DNA of 64,000 nucleotides, taken from CAJQQY01 sp045106765. Its GTDB lineage: Bacteria; Bacteroidota; Bacteroidia; Chitinophagales; Saprospiraceae. Positions within the stretch are counted from its first letter, which is position 1. Each line of letters starts with the position of its first letter. Location of the stretch: the NCBI GenBank assembly GCA_045106765.1, contig JBGCFD010000095.1, forward strand, positions 1 to 64,000, written 5' to 3'. A program made the translations under genes and the position numbers. Positions 63,918 to 64,000 of this stretch are shown here, in pieces. The notes below the pieces were generated by a model that was not told the origin of the DNA, searched no databases, and worked only from the letters and a program-made list of their open reading frames with translations.

Positions 63918-64000
63918 TTATAAAAATAGGTTAAGAAAAAGATTGGACAATCATTCAACTCCAATGAATCTGGAATCGGAATGGGCGGCACTAGAAGCAC
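63904..64000 (+). CDS. Start of the gene after the sigma factor (possible anti-sigma or membrane partner), cut by window edge
   Basis: The ATG at 63904 overlaps the sigma factor stop region by 14 bases. The 32 visible codons read MSDANYKNRLRKRLDNHSTP then MNLESEWAALEA, a soluble, charged N terminus as in cytosolic starts of anti-sigma-like membrane proteins paired with ECF factors. The rest is outside the window; function is inferred from position only. Confidence 0.65.
   Translation, partial: MSDANYKNRLRKRLDNHSTPMNLESEWAALEA

Noticed and set aside
1..64000. tRNA, rRNA genes and prophage
   Set aside because: I found no cloverleaf-like or rRNA-like stretches and no phage structural genes on reading both strands, although a tRNA scan was not run.

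Overview
The window is AT-rich chromosomal DNA from a member of the Bacteroidota, most likely a free-living, Saprospiria-like or related marine/soil lineage. The evidence is: secreted proteins ending in type IX secretion (T9SS) sorting domains, PorT-like outer-membrane barrels, GIN-domain (DUF2807) proteins, a membrane-anchored AraC regulator, no visible Shine-Dalgarno sites, and several TAnnTTTG-type -7 promoter boxes. I found no rRNA, tRNA or CRISPR array. The genus assignment is inference.

Layout. 1-8.7 kb: an outer-membrane protein fragment, a T9SS protein, miaE and rarA (divergent), two unknown secreted proteins and an acyl-CoA dehydrogenase. 8.9-19 kb: a multidomain lamin-tail protein, a membrane AraC regulator followed by two exported proteins, an exported aldo/keto reductase and a nine-repeat T9SS surface protein. 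19-23 kb: an all-minus cluster with a Dabb protein, a polytopic membrane protein, a membrane-anchored PspA-like coiled-coil protein, a soluble coiled-coil protein and a TonB-C-domain protein. 23-27.5 kb: an SbcD/SbcC (Mre11/Rad50-like) pair split by a Y1 (IS200/RAYT-like) transposase lying among its own palindromic repeats. 27.6-41.4 kb: a GIN-domain protein, an NB-ARC/TPR STAND ATPase, a YheT-like hydrolase, a 1504-residue unknown exported protein, prmA, an 890-residue propeller-like protein and a DUF423 protein. 41.6-44.7 kb: a GAF-domain protein followed by a PycTM-like (Pycsar effector family) membrane protein. 44.7-54.6 kb: a PAP2 phosphatase, an outer-membrane protein and two large paralogues that join a calcineurin-like phosphoesterase, a kinase-like middle region and a BamA-type barrel. 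54.7-58.5 kb: a compact minus-strand operon of a small effector-associated-domain (EAD11-like) protein, an ABC ATPase with its own EAD-like N terminus and a polytopic membrane protein, with a TRM11-like methylase upstream. 58.7-64 kb: a zinc-ribbon membrane protein, a Nudix hydrolase, a YitT transporter-like protein, a lipoprotein and an ECF sigma factor with the start of its partner gene.

The most unusual system is the EAD / EAD-ABC / membrane-protein operon (54733-57413). It looks like a conflict-type adaptor domain wired to an ABC-type membrane complex. Next come the GAF + PycTM-like pair, the PspA-like membrane module, and the phosphoesterase-barrel paralogues, one of which has lost its metal-binding motifs. 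Intergenic spaces are rich in imperfect palindromes of at least five families. One is linked to the Y1 transposase, and others abut or overlap stop codons.
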